Source: CAWAHD01 sp963781785 (GTDB lineage Bacteria > Planctomycetota > Planctomycetia > Isosphaerales > Isosphaeraceae). From it: DNA of 64,000 nucleotides. Under the pieces are notes generated by a model. That model did no database searches and had not been told where the DNA came from. It saw only the letters and a list, made by a program, of their open reading frames with translations. This document shows positions 1 through 10,058 of this stretch, one piece after another. Positions within the stretch are counted from its first letter, which is position 1. Every line of letters begins with the position of its first letter. Position numbers and translations under genes: made by a program. The DNA is taken from the NCBI GenBank assembly GCA_963781785.1, contig CAWAHD010000002.1:4712001-4776000 (forward strand), read 5' to 3'.

Positions 1-3000
1 CGCCCCTTGGCGGCGGTGACGGCCGCCTGATCGGCTGGCATCCCATCTTCCCGCCGGTGGCGGTCGCCAAACGTGACGAGCATGATCGCGTTGGAGACCG
101 CCACGCCGACGGCCATGATCGCGCCCATGAACGACTCGATGTTCAAGGTGGTGCCAGTGGCCCACAGTGCCACGACGACGCCGGCCAGGACGGCCGGCAC
201 CGATGCCACGGCCGTCAGGGCCAGGCGAAATGCCTGGAAGTATGCGGTCAGCATGATCAGGATTGCGGCGACGGCCACGGCCAGGCCGATCTCCAGGCTC
301 TGGAACATCTGCTTCATCGGCTGGACCTGGCCGCGGAGCTCGACCTCTGTGCCCCTGGGGGGTTGGCCGGCCCGGGCGATCGCGGCGTCGAGCCGCTCGA
401 TCGCGCGACCGAGGTCTTCCCCCTCGACGTTGGCCGTGAGGCTGAGGTAGCGCCGCATGTTGTAACGGTCGACCTCGCCGGGCATCTCGCTCCGCATCAC
501 GCGGGCGACGTCGCGAATCAACAGGGGGGGCGTGGGGTTAGATGGCGAGTCGGCAACTGCCGCCGCCTGCTGCCGGTTGGCCCGAGTCGTGAGCGGCACG
601 AGCGCCACGTCGGTCGCGTCGGTCATCTTCGGCGGCGGGACCTGCACCTGGACCTGGTAGGAGTTGCCGCTCACGTCGTCGCGCCAGTAATTGCGTGCGG
701 TGTACCGGCTGGAGTACGTGGCCGCGACCAGTGATTCACCGATATCGCGGGCCGTCACGCCGCTCAAGCCGGCCCGCTCGCGGTCGAGCGTCACCTGCAC
801 GGTCGGGTAGTGGAGCGACTGCTGGACCTGGACGTCGCGGAGCGACGCGATCCCGTCGAATTCCTTGCGAAGTCTGTCCATGAAGACGCTCGCGTCGGCG
901 AGGTTGCGCCCGCTGACGACGACTTCGATCGGCGCAGGGCGCCCAGGCTCATCGTCTCGGAAATCAGGTCGCCCGGCTCGAACGCGAAGACCAGCTCGGA
1001 GAGACGACGGTCGGCCTGCGCGGCCGTGAGGCCGAGCCGCAGGAGCTCTGCGCGGTACCACGCGCCCACCTTCTGAGGCAAGGACTTGCGCAACCTTTCC
1101 TGAAGCTCGAACACATCGACCTTGCTGCCCTCGCGGAGGCCGACACGAAGCAAGCTGTCGTCAGGGCCGCGGCTCCAGAGGTAGGCCATATTGATGGTGA
1201 ACTGGGGAGGGTTGGCGCCGACGTAGCCCATGGTGATTTCGACGTTGTCCGACCCGGCCTCCTCGGCGATCACGTCGAGCGTCTGCTGCGCAACCTGGCG
1301 TGTCAGCTCGTAGTGGGTCCCCTGAGAAGGGCGGACTCGAAGCTGAAACTGGCCGGCGTCGACCCTGGGGAAGAGCTCGCTGCCGAGCTGACTTCCCACC
1401 CCGGCCACAACGGCGCCGGATACGATCAGATAAAAGAGGACTACCGCGAAGCGGTGAGCCACGGTCCACGACACCACCTTCTCGAACCGGTTCTGGATCC
1501 GGACGAAGAACCCCGGCCGCGCCTGTTCGCCGTTCGCGGGGCCGTGCTTGCCGTGGCGGTTCTCGAGCAGCCAGACCGAGAGAACCGGCACCAGTGTGCT
1601 GGAGAGCAAGTACGACGTGACCATCGACGCACCGACGGCCAGCGAGAGCGGCACGAACAACGACCGTACCGCCCCTTGCATGATGAACGCTGGAATGAAC
1701 ACCGAGAGGATGCACAGGAGGGCCAGGAGCCGCGGGACGGCCGTCTCCATGTTCCCCTGGCGCACGGCGCGGGACATCGAGGCGGTGTGCTCCATCTGGG
1801 TGTGAATGTTCTCGATCTCGACCGTGGCCTCGTCGACGAGAATGCCGATGGCCAGTGCGAGGCCGCCCAGGGTCATGATGTTGATTGTGTGCCCGGTCAG
1901 GTTGAGCACGATGATCGATCCCAGAAGTGCCAGCGGGATGTTCAGCACCACGACGATCACGGCCCGCAAGTCGCGGAGGAAGAGCAAGACCATCAGGCCG
2001 GTCAGACCGGCGCCCAGGGCTCCCTCGACGCCCACGCTCTCGATCGCGCGGTAGACGATCGGCGACTCGTCGAACTGGTACGAGATCGTCACGTCGTCGG
2101 GCAAGGCAGCCTGAAACCGGGACATGTTCTGTTGGATCGCATTCACGACCGACAGGGTCGAGGCTGACGCCTGCTTGACCACCGGCAGGTAGACCGACTT
2201 GCGGCCGTTGACGAGTGCGTAGCCGACCGGGAGGTCGGTGGCATCGGAAACCGTGCCGACATCGCGAATGTAGACGTTCTCGCCGAGCTTGAGCGGGATG
2301 TTGCGCAGCTCCTGCGGGTCGGCGACCATCGCGTTGGTGGGCACGACGGTCAACTGGTCCTTGATCGCCACATTGCCGGATGGGCTGATGAAGTTGCCGC
2401 CGTCGATCGCTGCGACGATGTCCTGGGGTGAGAGGTTGTAGGACCGCAAGCGGTCAGGGTCAACATTGACGACGATCGTCCGGATGTTGCCGCCGAAGGG
2501 GGGCGGCGACGAGATGCCCGCCAGGCCGGCGAACATGGTCCGGACCCGGTACAGGGCCAGGTCCTGAAGCTGGCCGATCGATCGAGTCTTGCTCTCGAAG
2601 ACGAGATAGCCGACCGGCAAGCTGCCCGCATCGAGCCGGACTACATATGGCGGCAGCGACCCGACCGGCATGATCGCGAGAGCGCGGTTGCAGTAGGCAA
2701 CCGTCTGAGCCGTCGCCTCGGCCATGTCGGTTCCCGGCTGGAAATAGAGCTTGAGCATCACCATGCTCTGGATCGACCGGGACTCGACGTGCTCCACGCT
2801 GTTCACGTATTGAAAGAACAGCTCGTACTGGTTGGTAATCAGCCCCTCGATCTGTTTGGGGTCCATCCCGCCGTAGTTGTGGATGACATACAGGATCGGC
2901 TGGTTGAGCGCCGGGAAGATGTCCTTCTGCATCCGAACGATGCTGTAGATACCGCCCAATCCCAGGGCAAGCACCAGCATCATCACCGTTACAGGCCGCC

Positions 3001-3025
3001 TCAGTGCGAAGACAATAGGGTTCAT
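1..3025 (-). CDS. RND-family efflux permease (AcrB/CzcA-like), C-terminus cut by left edge, one frame break
   Basis: Inner-membrane proton-driven pump of the resistance-nodulation-division family. The start is the ATG at 3025, giving MNPIVFALRRPVTVMMLVLA, the usual RND beginning with the first transmembrane helix; a longer reading from 3088 adds 21 unrelated residues. The periplasmic porter domain follows, then the helix block around 'LALAIGILVDEATVEIENIH', the canonical TM4 motif with its acidic residues. The frame breaks at about 936-941: a C is missing from a C run, and the next frame resumes the family sequence with 'PAPIEVVVSG' and runs to the left edge ('MAVGVAVSNAIMLVTFGDRH', the second TM block). 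About 1008 codons are present, so only the last part is missing. It lies 184 bp downstream of the TolC gene on the same strand; no adaptor gene is visible, and one may lie beyond the edge. Substrate unknown. Confidence 0.9.
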
Positions 3026-3208
3026 GGTGATCTCTGCAGGCGAACACGGGCGAAAATCGATGACAACCGTTGACTGACAAACATGCATGCAGGGAGGATC
3101 TCATACGCAACCCTCCCTGAACGTGATCCTTGATTCTAGAGTTGATGGGAAGACCGTACCACGGTTGCCTCGTGGCGGCGTCTTGCGACTTGCTTGGAGA
3201 AGAGCCAC

Positions 3209-4867
3209 TTAGCGCGACGGATAGTCCCGTTCTGGCGCCACGGCCGAGCGTGGGACAGCGGGGGCCCGGGCTCGCGGTGGAGGCGAAGAGGGGTTGGCCT
3301 GGCACGTGACCCACTGGGCAGGCTGGCCTAGGGCGCGATAGACCTCGAACTGAGCCGCATTGAATTCGGCCACGGCGCCGGCGTACTGTTCGTAGGCCGT
3401 ATTCATGGCGATGATCGCAGCGACCACTTCCTGCGGGCGAACGACCAGGCGTAAGAGCTCGCCGGCGGGCCGCGACGTTTCGCGCAGGCCGATGAAATTC
3501 TTGTCGGCCGACTCGACCGCCTGACGCACGCCCTCCTCGGTGTCAACGACGCGAATTCGCGCTGTCTGCAACCGGGCGAGGGCTTGCGAGACCTCGGACT
3601 TGACCCGGTAGACGATGCGCGTCAGCTCGACCGAGGCCGCTCCCATTTCGGCCCGCCGCTGGCGGATCCGGCCGATGTTGCCCAGCCCGGCGCTCTCCAA
3701 CTGCCAGACGGCGGCAACCTCGATATCGAGCCGGGAGCCGTTGGTGCCGAGCGACCCGTTCGGGCCGGAGGATAAGTTGCCGGCCGCCAGCAAACCCGTG
3801 GTGGTGGAAGGGCTGGTCACCACCAGGTTCGGCAGAAATGGCCGTGTCCTCTCCTGGCGTACGAGCTGCTCCGCCGCGGCGACCAGCTCGCGCCTCGAGG
3901 CGATCTCGGGACGGCTGTTGAGGGCGATCGGCATCAGCTCTTCCACGGACAGGTCGGGGGGAAAGAAGTTGACCTGCAGGAACGCCGGCTCGATCGGCTC
4001 AAGCAGCGTAGCAGGGTCAAGCAAGAGAATTTCTGCCAGCCGGGCGCTGGCGACCCGCCAGTCGCGGATGGCGACCTGCTGGGTCTGCCGCAGGCTTTGC
4101 AGCTCGGCCCGCGCCCGGTTGATCTCCAGTGGCGCGATCAGGCCCGGGGACAGGGCGGTGGTAAAGTTCACCAGTAACTGAGAGCGTGTGATCGTTGCAT
4201 CGGTGCCCAGAAGTCGCCCGCGCGCCGCCTGGAGATCAAAGAAAGCCTGAGTGACCGTGAACAGGCTGTCGTTCCGCGACGCCTGAAGGTCGGCCATCCG
4301 CGAATTGACCACCCGACGCGCCGCCAGCGGAGCGAAGATGGCATCGGCCAGGCCGACGTACAGACTGGGACCGCCGCCGACGAAAAAGCTCTGCCGGCCC
4401 AGACGGAAGTTGTCGCCCGTGAAGAAATTCTGCTGGACGCCGTCGTGGCGGAAGTAATCGACGCCTCCATTCAGGTTCGGGATCCACAGGACCCTCGCCT
4501 GGAGCCGCAGGGCCAGCGCCTGCTCGACTTGCTGCGTCGCCAGGGCGATGTCGAGCGGCTGGACCCCAGCCAACTGCATCGCAGTCGCGAGATTGATGGG
4601 CAGAGATTTCGGCGGTTGCGCATTGATCTCGCGCGCGGGAAGGCCAATCTCCGCCGGCCCGGGGATCGGCTGCGGCGCCGGAGGCAGAGACTGGTCCAAC
4701 TGGCCCAAAGAACCAGACGGCGCTCGTCGAGCGGCCGGTGATGACGGCACCGGCCGATCATCGAGCGCCGAAGGAAGCGGAACCGCCTGTGCAACCGCGC
4801 CCCGACCGAGGAGGGTCACCCACAATATCAGCGGCGACAGACATCGGCGATCGCGTCCAGGGCGCAT
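3209..4867 (-). CDS. TolC-family outer-membrane efflux protein
   Basis: About 552 residues, an outer-membrane channel partner for the RND pump downstream. I place the start at the ATG at 4867, because MRPGRDRRCLSPLILWVTLLG followed by AVAQA is a good signal peptide; the open frame extends to 5119 but the extra 84 residues look non-coding. A proline-rich linker (residues about 30-75) precedes two repeats of the long-helix TolC (OEP) domain, seen in the heptad-rich stretches 'ALATQQVEQALALRLQARVL' and 'LVRQERTRPFLPNLVV'. The Gly/Asn-rich insert around 'LLAAGNLSSGPNGSLGTNG' is compatible with a beta-barrel loop. Same strand as the RND gene, so probably co-transcribed with it. Exported substrate cannot be read from the sequence. 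Confidence 0.88.
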   Translation of the reverse strand: MRPGRDRRCLSPLILWVTLLGRGAVAQAVPLPSALDDRPVPSSPAARRAPSGSLGQLDQSLPPAPQPIPGPAEIGLPAREINAQPPKSLPINLATAMQLAGVQPLDIALATQQVEQALALRLQARVLWIPNLNGGVDYFRHDGVQQNFFTGDNFRLGRQSFFVGGGPSLYVGLADAIFAPLAARRVVNSRMADLQASRNDSLFTVTQAFFDLQAARGRLLGTDATITRSQLLVNFTTALSPGLIAPLEINRARAELQSLRQTQQVAIRDWRVASARLAEILLLDPATLLEPIEPAFLQVNFFPPDLSVEELMPIALNSRPEIASRRELVAAAEQLVRQERTRPFLPNLVVTSPSTTTGLLAAGNLSSGPNGSLGTNGSRLDIEVAAVWQLESAGLGNIGRIRQRRAEMGAASVELTRIVYRVKSEVSQALARLQTARIRVVDTEEGVRQAVESADKNFIGLRETSRPAGELLRLVVRPQEVVAAIIAMNTAYEQYAGAVAEFNAAQFEVYRALGQPAQWVTCQANPSSPPPRARAPAVPRSAVAPERDYPSR

Positions 4868-5119
4868 CGTCTGCTCCACATCGTGCGTACGGATGATGAA
4901 ATCGACTGAGCAATCTGGCAAAACTGGATAAATTTGGCGCAGCGAAGCGCTCTTAACGTAAATATCGGCTGGGCGGAGTAGCTCGGCATTAATGAATTTG
5001 CGTGATCGACGCCGTTCCAAGTCGGCTTGACCCGGTTTCAGCGAGATCGCCGACTCGAGCCTCTGACGGATCCTCGAAAGCGACGAGCGGTTCGAGCCGG
5101 GAATCGGAACGTGCGTCAA
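4868..5119 (-). promoter_or_regulatory. Upstream region of the efflux operon
   Basis: A 252-bp spacer between the end of the large diheme gene and the TolC start. It is visibly less GC-rich than its surroundings near 4900-4960. It is the only room for a promoter of the efflux genes, but I see no convincing -35/-10 pair and no clear terminator. Confidence 0.3.
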
Positions 5120-8100
5120 TCAATCCGCCAGACGGTGGATCGTGTTGTGAATGATCCCGTCACAGGGCTTGCCCTGTGAGTTCTTCGGCCAGTAACGGAT
5201 CTCCATTCCCCAGGTCGGTTGAATGTCAGGCAGGGTCAGGGAGAGCGTGCGGCCGTCGTCGGACAACGTCGATCTGGTGACGCGGAGGGGCTTCTCGTTG
5301 TAATGGTCGGAGCCGTAATTCGCTGTCCGCTTGAGCGACCACGTTTTCACGGAATAATTCGATGGATTGGAAGCAGAGGCGCGATCGAGCGGTTCGGTGA
5401 ACGTGATCGTCAAGCCCGTCCTGGACGCGTGCAAGCCGGTCGGCAGGAACATCGGCTTGCCTGTGGCCCGGATGCGATAGAAGCCGCCGGGGGCCGTCTG
5501 ATTGCCGGCCCACGCGAACATTCCGCAGGCGTAGAGCTGACCGTTCCTCGGGTGGAATCGCCCGCGCATCACGCCGGTTGGCAACGAGGGAATCGGCAAT
5601 GGGGACATTCCGCCTTGCATGACGCCGCCAACCGTCTCGTAAGGGACGACGAACACCTTGCCGTTGCCGTACGAGAGGTTGAGGAGCGAGCCCTTGAGTG
5701 GTCCCCACGCGTCGCTCGTGACGCGAACCAGTTCCGCAGGGGACCGATCGAAGTCATTGGTGATCCAGCACACGGGGGGTTCCATGGCCGCGTCGGAAGT
5801 GTCGCTCACGTCATGGTAGCCCCACATGTTGCCGTAGAAGCCGCCCACCTTCACGTGGTTGATCCGGTTTTTCGGAGTCCAGAATCCTTCCTGCTCGGTG
5901 AGGAAGAACGTGCCATCGTCGTTCAGGCAGACGCCATTCGGCGCCCGGAAGCCGGTGGCGAGGATCTCGGTGCGAAGGCCGTCACGGCTCACGCGGAGCA
6001 GCGTGCCGTGCTGGGGAACAACCGCGGTCTTGCCGTGGCGGGCGGCTTTGGCGTAGTAGAAGTTGCCGTCCGCGTCGGTTTGCAGACCCATCGCGAACTC
6101 GTGGAAGTGCTCCGTGACCTGGTGGTCGCTGTTGAAATTCTCATAAAAGTCGGTCTCACCGTCGCCGTTCGTGTCGCGAAGGATGACGATCTGGTCGCGG
6201 CACGCGACGAAGATGTTGCCGTCCTTGACCTTGAGGCCAAGCGGCTGGAACAGCCCCGACGCGATCCGCCGCCACGAGAGTTCGCCGGAGATTTCGTCAA
6301 GGCCGCTGACGAGCCAGACATCACCGTCCCAGGTGCAGACCGCGGCCTGGCGGCCGCCGTCCAGGAAGTCGAAGCCAGTCAGGCGCAACTGGCAGAGCCA
6401 GGGATTGTTCTCGGGAAGTCCGAGTGTATCGACGGCGAACGGGCCATCCTCGCGGCCGGGCGTGATCGCGGTCTTCAGGACCTCGGGCCACCGCGAAGGG
6501 CTCCCGTGAGTGAGCGCGGCGAGGTTCGTCGCGCGGGCGTTCTTGATCGACGAAGCCAGAGCCTCCGCGTCCCCGTTTTCGGGAACGCGACCGACCTTGA
6601 GCGTAAATGAGAGCGAGTCTCTGCCGGCTGGAATCGTGAGTCGCAGGTCTCCGCTCTCCGTGCTCAACCATGACACTCCCGCGACCGAGGGCGCGATACC
6701 GGCAAGGATGCCCGCGCTCTCCGCGGCCGGCGATCCATTGCGGACAACCTTGCCGTCGAGCCCGCGACTCGTCTCATCCGTCACAATGGCACCCTGGCTC
6801 GCGTCGGGCTTCCAGCGGGTAATCAGGCGTGCGTCGTTCGCGTTTGCCGTCATGACTTGGGCGACTTCGCCGCGTTCGATGGCTTGCTTGTACAGCCGGA
6901 CTTCCGCGATCCGCCCGCGGAAGTACGAGTCTGGCTCGGGGAAGTCGGGAGCGGTGAAACCGATCCGGGCGACGCGGCTGGCGAGAGTGCCCTTCGATGT
7001 CAGGATCTCCTCCCCGTCCCGCCGGCCGTCGACGAACAAACGCGCCCGGCCGGTGGCACGCTCGTAGATCAACACAGCCTCGTGCCACTGACCATCATCA
7101 ACCCGGCGGTCTGACTCGACGGCACCGACCCAGCCGATGTCGAACACGATCCGGCCGTGGCGGATGAAAAGCGACTTCCCGCCTGGAACCCAACGCTCGC
7201 CGGGTGTCGTTTCACAGAACAGGCTCCCGCCGCGACGAGTCTGGAACCGCGCCGCGATCGTGAAGTCGCCGCGGGAGAGATCGATATCCGCCGGCTTCGC
7301 GATCTCGACGTAGGTTTTTCCATCGAACCGGACCGGAGGGGCTCCGCGGGGCGCAGTCCGAACTGTGCTGCGTTCCGGTCCGAGGAACGCGAGCAGGCCC
7401 TCCTCACCGTCCCCGGACGCCAACATGCGCAAGCGAGCCTTCGGCCCGCGTGCCACTTGTAATACCATTTGTTGGTCGCGGGGCCCGATGTTGAAAGTGC
7501 GGGTGAAGACCGGAGACGAACTCCCCGTCTCGACGCCGGGACTCTCCAGAACGTCGGTATGGCCGACGGTGTACGCGAGGATGACCTGGTCCCCGTGCCG
7601 GTACTGGCCTCGGTAATGGGCCCACGCTCGAGGCAGCGGGCCGTAATGCCTGCCGTCGCGGCCCTTCAGTCTGGGGTCGTCGAACGCGCCGGTCTGCGGG
7701 TTCGCCCATCCGGGGCCGACCGGGTTGGTGAATTCGACGAGGCCGCTGATCCTGGGGTGGATCTCGTGCCGGCCGTTGAAGTTGATCCCATTCCAGTCGA
7801 TGAAGCCGTCGCCGCTCCACGAACCCGCCAGGCGCAGCGTGTCGTGGTCGAAGACAGACCAGTGCCGGCCCCTGGAGACCCCGCCAGGCCCGGCGTCCAG
7901 ACGCACGGCGATTCCCTTGTACGCGAAGTTCGTCCCATCGTCGCCCACCTCGTATGTCGCCGTGAGTGTCGGGCCGTAGTCCATCGCCGACCAGGGCTCG
8001 ATCTTCGATGGCTCCGGGCCGCGAGTCGTCCCTTTCGGAAGGCGGTCGAGATAGGCCCGGTCCACAACGGTGAACTGGCTGGGGTTGTCTTCTTTGAGAA

Positions 8101-9025
8101 ACGTTTCACGCACATAATTGATGACGTCATATTTCTGCGATGGCACCATCCACGTCTGGGGCGGCATCTGGCCGAAGCCATGGGTGAGGGTGCGATACAG
8201 ACTGTAGGGGTCGCTGCCGTTCTTGAACCGGCCCGAGGCAAACCGCAATGACGTCGGCAGCGAGCCCGGCTTCTCCTTCGTGCCGTGGCAGTTGACGCAG
8301 ACGCGGTTGTAGATCGCCTTGCCTCGTTCGAGGTTCTCGAGACCGAGATCGGCGATCATGCCGGCGTGGTCTATCTTTGACTCGTAGTCGGGAATCTTCA
8401 GCCCCGCAACCTGGGCCGGATCGGGTCGAAGGGCCCGCGCGCGATCGGGGCCTCCTTCGGCGATCGCGCGGAGGTAGCGAACCAGGTCGAGGAACTGCTG
8501 GCGCGAGGCGAGCGCGTTCACCAGGCCGGCCGGCATGATCGATGGGCCGTTATCTTTACGCTCGTCGATATCGCGCTTGAAGATTGTCACCGGGGACCCG
8601 TCCGCGGCCAGGTCTCGAATAGTCACCCGGTCAGCTTGCTCCCGAGCATAGAGGCCGGTCACGTTCTTGCCGTCCTTCGTCGCGATCGTCACGGTCTCAA
8701 AGCCCTTCTTGATCGCCTTCGAAGGCCTCAAGATCGAGTCGATCAGATAAACGTCGGTCGCCTCCTTGCCGAGCTTCGCAAGGTCGGGGCCGAGCGAGTC
8801 ACCCCGGCCGTCGCCAGCGGCATGACACTTCGTGCAGCTCAAGAACGGCTGGTAGAAGACCGCGGCGCCGCGAGCCGGGTCGCCCATCGCCCGAACTGCG
8901 TTTGCCAGCGCGCCGGGGTCTTCGGCGAGCAAGGAGCTTTCGAGCGGCCCTAGAGCGGGGGCTCGAACGAACTGACCCGTCGCGAACAGAAGAACGAAGG
9001 CCGTCACAACGGGTATCATGATCAT
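5120..9025 (-). CDS. Large diheme cytochrome with LamG and propeller domains (DUF6797-like), coupled to the cytochrome oxidase operon
   Basis: 1301 residues. N-terminal signal peptide (MIMIPVVTAFVLLFATGQFVRA), then two cytochrome c domains with CTKCH at residues 64-68 and CVNCH at 243-247. Next comes a region typical of planctomycete heme-binding proteins (around 'YEVGDDGTNFAYKGIAVRLD'), a LamG/concanavalin-like domain (about 565-720, 'GDFTIAARFQTRRGGSLF', 'GRIAEVRLYKQAI'), then a glucose/sorbosone-dehydrogenase-like propeller (about 870-1190, 'AVCTWDGDVWLVSGLDEI', 'LATGFRAPNGVCLNDDG') and a C-terminal beta domain. Its start overlaps the stop of oxidase subunit IV by four bases (ATGA), so it is translationally coupled to that operon. 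Such proteins are usually read as periplasmic dehydrogenase-like or heme-binding proteins of unknown substrate. An electron-donating role to the neighbouring oxidase is inference. Confidence 0.82.
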   Translation of the reverse strand: MIMIPVVTAFVLLFATGQFVRAPALGPLESSLLAEDPGALANAVRAMGDPARGAAVFYQPFLSCTKCHAAGDGRGDSLGPDLAKLGKEATDVYLIDSILRPSKAIKKGFETVTIATKDGKNVTGLYAREQADRVTIRDLAADGSPVTIFKRDIDERKDNGPSIMPAGLVNALASRQQFLDLVRYLRAIAEGGPDRARALRPDPAQVAGLKIPDYESKIDHAGMIADLGLENLERGKAIYNRVCVNCHGTKEKPGSLPTSLRFASGRFKNGSDPYSLYRTLTHGFGQMPPQTWMVPSQKYDVINYVRETFLKEDNPSQFTVVDRAYLDRLPKGTTRGPEPSKIEPWSAMDYGPTLTATYEVGDDGTNFAYKGIAVRLDAGPGGVSRGRHWSVFDHDTLRLAGSWSGDGFIDWNGINFNGRHEIHPRISGLVEFTNPVGPGWANPQTGAFDDPRLKGRDGRHYGPLPRAWAHYRGQYRHGDQVILAYTVGHTDVLESPGVETGSSSPVFTRTFNIGPRDQQMVLQVARGPKARLRMLASGDGEEGLLAFLGPERSTVRTAPRGAPPVRFDGKTYVEIAKPADIDLSRGDFTIAARFQTRRGGSLFCETTPGERWVPGGKSLFIRHGRIVFDIGWVGAVESDRRVDDGQWHEAVLIYERATGRARLFVDGRRDGEEILTSKGTLASRVARIGFTAPDFPEPDSYFRGRIAEVRLYKQAIERGEVAQVMTANANDARLITRWKPDASQGAIVTDETSRGLDGKVVRNGSPAAESAGILAGIAPSVAGVSWLSTESGDLRLTIPAGRDSLSFTLKVGRVPENGDAEALASSIKNARATNLAALTHGSPSRWPEVLKTAITPGREDGPFAVDTLGLPENNPWLCQLRLTGFDFLDGGRQAAVCTWDGDVWLVSGLDEISGELSWRRIASGLFQPLGLKVKDGNIFVACRDQIVILRDTNGDGETDFYENFNSDHQVTEHFHEFAMGLQTDADGNFYYAKAARHGKTAVVPQHGTLLRVSRDGLRTEILATGFRAPNGVCLNDDGTFFLTEQEGFWTPKNRINHVKVGGFYGNMWGYHDVSDTSDAAMEPPVCWITNDFDRSPAELVRVTSDAWGPLKGSLLNLSYGNGKVFVVPYETVGGVMQGGMSPLPIPSLPTGVMRGRFHPRNGQLYACGMFAWAGNQTAPGGFYRIRATGKPMFLPTGLHASRTGLTITFTEPLDRASASNPSNYSVKTWSLKRTANYGSDHYNEKPLRVTRSTLSDDGRTLSLTLPDIQPTWGMEIRYWPKNSQGKPCDGIIHNTIHRLAD

Positions 9026-9342
9026 CTGGACTCCAGCCGCTGGCCGAGATTTCTCAGATGATCATCGGGCCGCGACTGGTAGTCAGTCAAGGTCAGTGCC
9101 AGCATGATCGCCAGCCAGAGCAAGGCGGCAGCGCAGACCACGAAGGTAAAGCGGTTGCTGGAGAGGGCGTGCATGAAAATCAGAACGATCAGGACCGCCT
9201 TCGCAGTGGCGATCGCCATGGCGATCGGGAAATGCCAGGGCCCGAGCGGGAGATAAGCGGCCCCGACCGTCGCGAACAGCAGGACGAGAAGCGCAACGAA
9301 AACCGCGACGTAAGAACGGATGCTCGCAATGTGCTCTTTCAT
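9022..9342 (-). CDS. Cytochrome c oxidase subunit IV
   Basis: 106 residues starting at the ATG at 9342 (MKEHIASIRSYVAVFVALL). Three hydrophobic helices fit the caa3-type small subunit IV (prokaryotic COX4): 'YVAVFVALLVLLFATVGAAY', 'PIAMAIATAKAVLIVLIFMH' and 'FVVCAAALLWLAIMLALTL'. The longer open frame up to 9465 is overlap with subunit III. The start overlaps the subunit III stop by ATGA, and the stop overlaps the next gene's ATG. It stabilises the oxidase core and has no cofactor. Confidence 0.85.
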   Translation of the reverse strand: MKEHIASIRSYVAVFVALLVLLFATVGAAYLPLGPWHFPIAMAIATAKAVLIVLIFMHALSSNRFTFVVCAAALLWLAIMLALTLTDYQSRPDDHLRNLGQRLESR

Positions 9343-10058
9343 TGGTGGACGTCGATGAGATAGAGCAGCGGGTAGAGGAACACCCAGATGATGTCGATGA
9401 AGTGCCAGTAAAGCCCGGTGACCTCGATCTGGGTGGCGCCCCCGCCGGAAAACCACCGAAGCCACGACAGGTACGCCATGACACCGACCAGGGCGATGCC
9501 GATCAAGAGGTGGATGGCGTGCAGACCCGTCATGAAGAAATAGAGCACAAAAAACATCTGCATTCTCCTCGGATCGAGGCTCTCCGAGAGGACAGCTTGC
9601 TGGTCTTTCGCCGGGACCTCAAAATTCCAGCCGGGGATGAGTTTCTCATGATACTCCTGGGTGTATTCGACGGCCTTGATGCCGAGGAACGCCGCGCCCA
9701 GGGCCATCGTCAGTACCAGCCAGACGAGCAAGGAGCGATGGGCGCGCAACTGGGCGGCGCGGACGGCCAGGGCCATGGTCAAGCTGCTGCCCAGAAGGAC
9801 GACGGTGTTCACGCAGCCCAGGGCCACGTTCAAGTGCTCGCTGGCAAGGGCGACCTCTCTCGGAGAGGTCGACCGGTACACGGCAAATGCCGTCAAGAGA
9901 CCACCGAAGAACATGACCTCCGTCGCCAGGAAGAGCCACATGCCGAAGGTCGACGCGGCGCTCTGCTGAACGGCGTCGTCGAACTGGTGCGACAGGATCG
10001 GCTCGTCGCTCTGGCCGGACGACTCGTTTCTAATGTGCGGGGATGTCGCCGTTTCCAT
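9339..10058 (-). CDS. ctaE: Cytochrome c oxidase subunit III
   Basis: About 239 residues if started at the ATG at 10058 (METATSPHIRN); an ATG at 10073 in the same frame adds five residues. Seven-helix integral protein of the heme-copper oxidase family III: 'FGMWLFLATEVMFFGGLLTAF' is the family signature, and 'TGLHAIHLLIGIALVGVM' and 'YWHFIDIIWVFLYPLLYLID' are the conserved late helices. It overlaps the end of subunit I by about 29 bp and the start of subunit IV by four. It supports proton uptake to subunit I and has no redox centre. Confidence 0.93.
   Translation of the reverse strand: METATSPHIRNESSGQSDEPILSHQFDDAVQQSAASTFGMWLFLATEVMFFGGLLTAFAVYRSTSPREVALASEHLNVALGCVNTVVLLGSSLTMALAVRAAQLRAHRSLLVWLVLTMALGAAFLGIKAVEYTQEYHEKLIPGWNFEVPAKDQQAVLSESLDPRRMQMFFVLYFFMTGLHAIHLLIGIALVGVMAYLSWLRWFSGGGATQIEVTGLYWHFIDIIWVFLYPLLYLIDVHQ

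Noticed and set aside
57..734. Plus-strand frames opposite the RND gene
   Set aside because: The minus strand carries conserved RND motifs throughout this stretch; the plus frames are compositional artefacts.
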